A DNA stretch of 40,536 nt from Candidatus Bipolaricaulota bacterium. GTDB lineage: Bacteria; Bipolaricaulota; Bipolaricaulia; RBG-16-55-9; DRXL01. This document shows positions 40,417-40,536 of this stretch, one piece after another. Below the pieces are notes generated by a model. The model was not told the DNA's origin. It saw nothing but the letters and a program-made list of their open reading frames with translations, and searched no databases. Where the stretch lies: positions 1 to 40,536 of the forward strand of contig JANXCC010000012.1 in NCBI GenBank assembly GCA_025060395.1, read 5' to 3'. Each line of letters opens with the position of its first letter. The first letter of the stretch is position 1. The position numbers were made by a program, and so were the translations under genes.

Positions 40417-40536
40417 TTAGGGCAACTGCACGAAGCCGTGTTGCATCTTCCAGAGATAGTATTTCTCAAAGGCGAGCTTGGCCCAGTGCGCCTGCGGGCC
40501 GGGGATGAGCAGCTCAAATTTCCTTGGCGGCAGCAT
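40417..40536 (-). CDS. C-terminal or complete short end of an unidentified gene, cut by window edge
   Basis: A minus-strand frame of 39 residues ends at the TAA at 40417-40419. The last three bases of the window are CAT, so the frame reads ATG at the very edge. That may be the true start of a short protein or an internal Met of a longer one. The sequence (MLPPRKFELL, ending HGFVQLP) is aromatic- and Lys-rich and I do not recognise it. It precedes pdo by 25 bases in the same direction, so it probably belongs to the same operon. Confidence 0.5.
   Translation of the reverse strand: MLPPRKFELLIPGPQAHWAKLAFEKYYLWKMQHGFVQLP

Noticed and set aside
1-40536. CRISPR arrays, insertion sequences, integrases and rRNA genes
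   Set aside because: No spaced direct repeats, transposase or integrase frames, or rRNA-like sequence were found on either strand.

Overview
The window reads as a gene-dense stretch of a bacterial chromosome, about 55% GC by eye, from a diderm, probably thermophilic, oxygen-respiring bacterium. The evidence is a PorV/PorQ-like outer-membrane protein (an outer membrane), a two-domain protein disulfide oxidoreductase of the kind typical of thermophiles, an HrcA/CIRCE heat-shock operon, sigma-70 type promoters and a heme-copper oxidase operon. I cannot name the species. The mix would suit a deeply branching candidate phylum, but that is inference.

Left part (1-17818). The window opens inside a secreted protein with Asp/Asn-rich, calcium-binding-like motifs; only its N-terminal 509 residues are present. 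Next come divergent fabF and valS, followed by a run valS-folC-cdsA-ABC ATPase-ABC permease. Facing it is the heat-shock operon hrcA-grpE-dnaK-dnaJ, whose promoter carries a CIRCE operator. A fused LutB-LutA-type iron-sulfur protein is divergent from a secreted dienelactone-hydrolase-like protein, and tRNA-Ala(CGC) follows.

Middle part (17828-25490). Six consecutive minus-strand genes encode envelope proteins: a HEAT-like secreted protein, a vWA-PKD protein with a dockerin-like tail, a PorV-like barrel, a membrane-anchored protein, a four-repeat Cys-paired surface protein broken by three frameshifts, and a lipoprotein. They have several internal promoters and no close match I recognise. This is the best candidate for an undescribed system. 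A ferritin gene follows.

Right part (25561-40536). A complete cytochrome oxidase operon runs coxB, coxA, two coxC-like genes, coxD, a small membrane protein, ctaA, ctaB and a CtaM/DUF420 gene. It meets, three bases away, a convergent two-gene module: a divergent CydA-like membrane protein with a C-terminal cytochrome c domain, and a partner membrane protein. Both respiratory operons share a TGACATA-N-ATCA box. Next is an oligopeptide/nickel-type ABC transporter (substrate-binding protein, degenerate LmbE-like protein, two permeases, no ATPase) downstream of nikR. The nikR promoter overlaps a clear inverted repeat whose half-site recurs before the binding-protein gene. The window ends with a protein disulfide oxidoreductase/glutaredoxin pair and the C-terminal end of an unidentified gene.

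A family of palindromic repeats occurs three times (about 8670, 11095 and 37298). Two genes (fabF and nikR) appear to make leaderless or nearly leaderless transcripts. No CRISPR array, transposase, integrase or prophage gene was seen.
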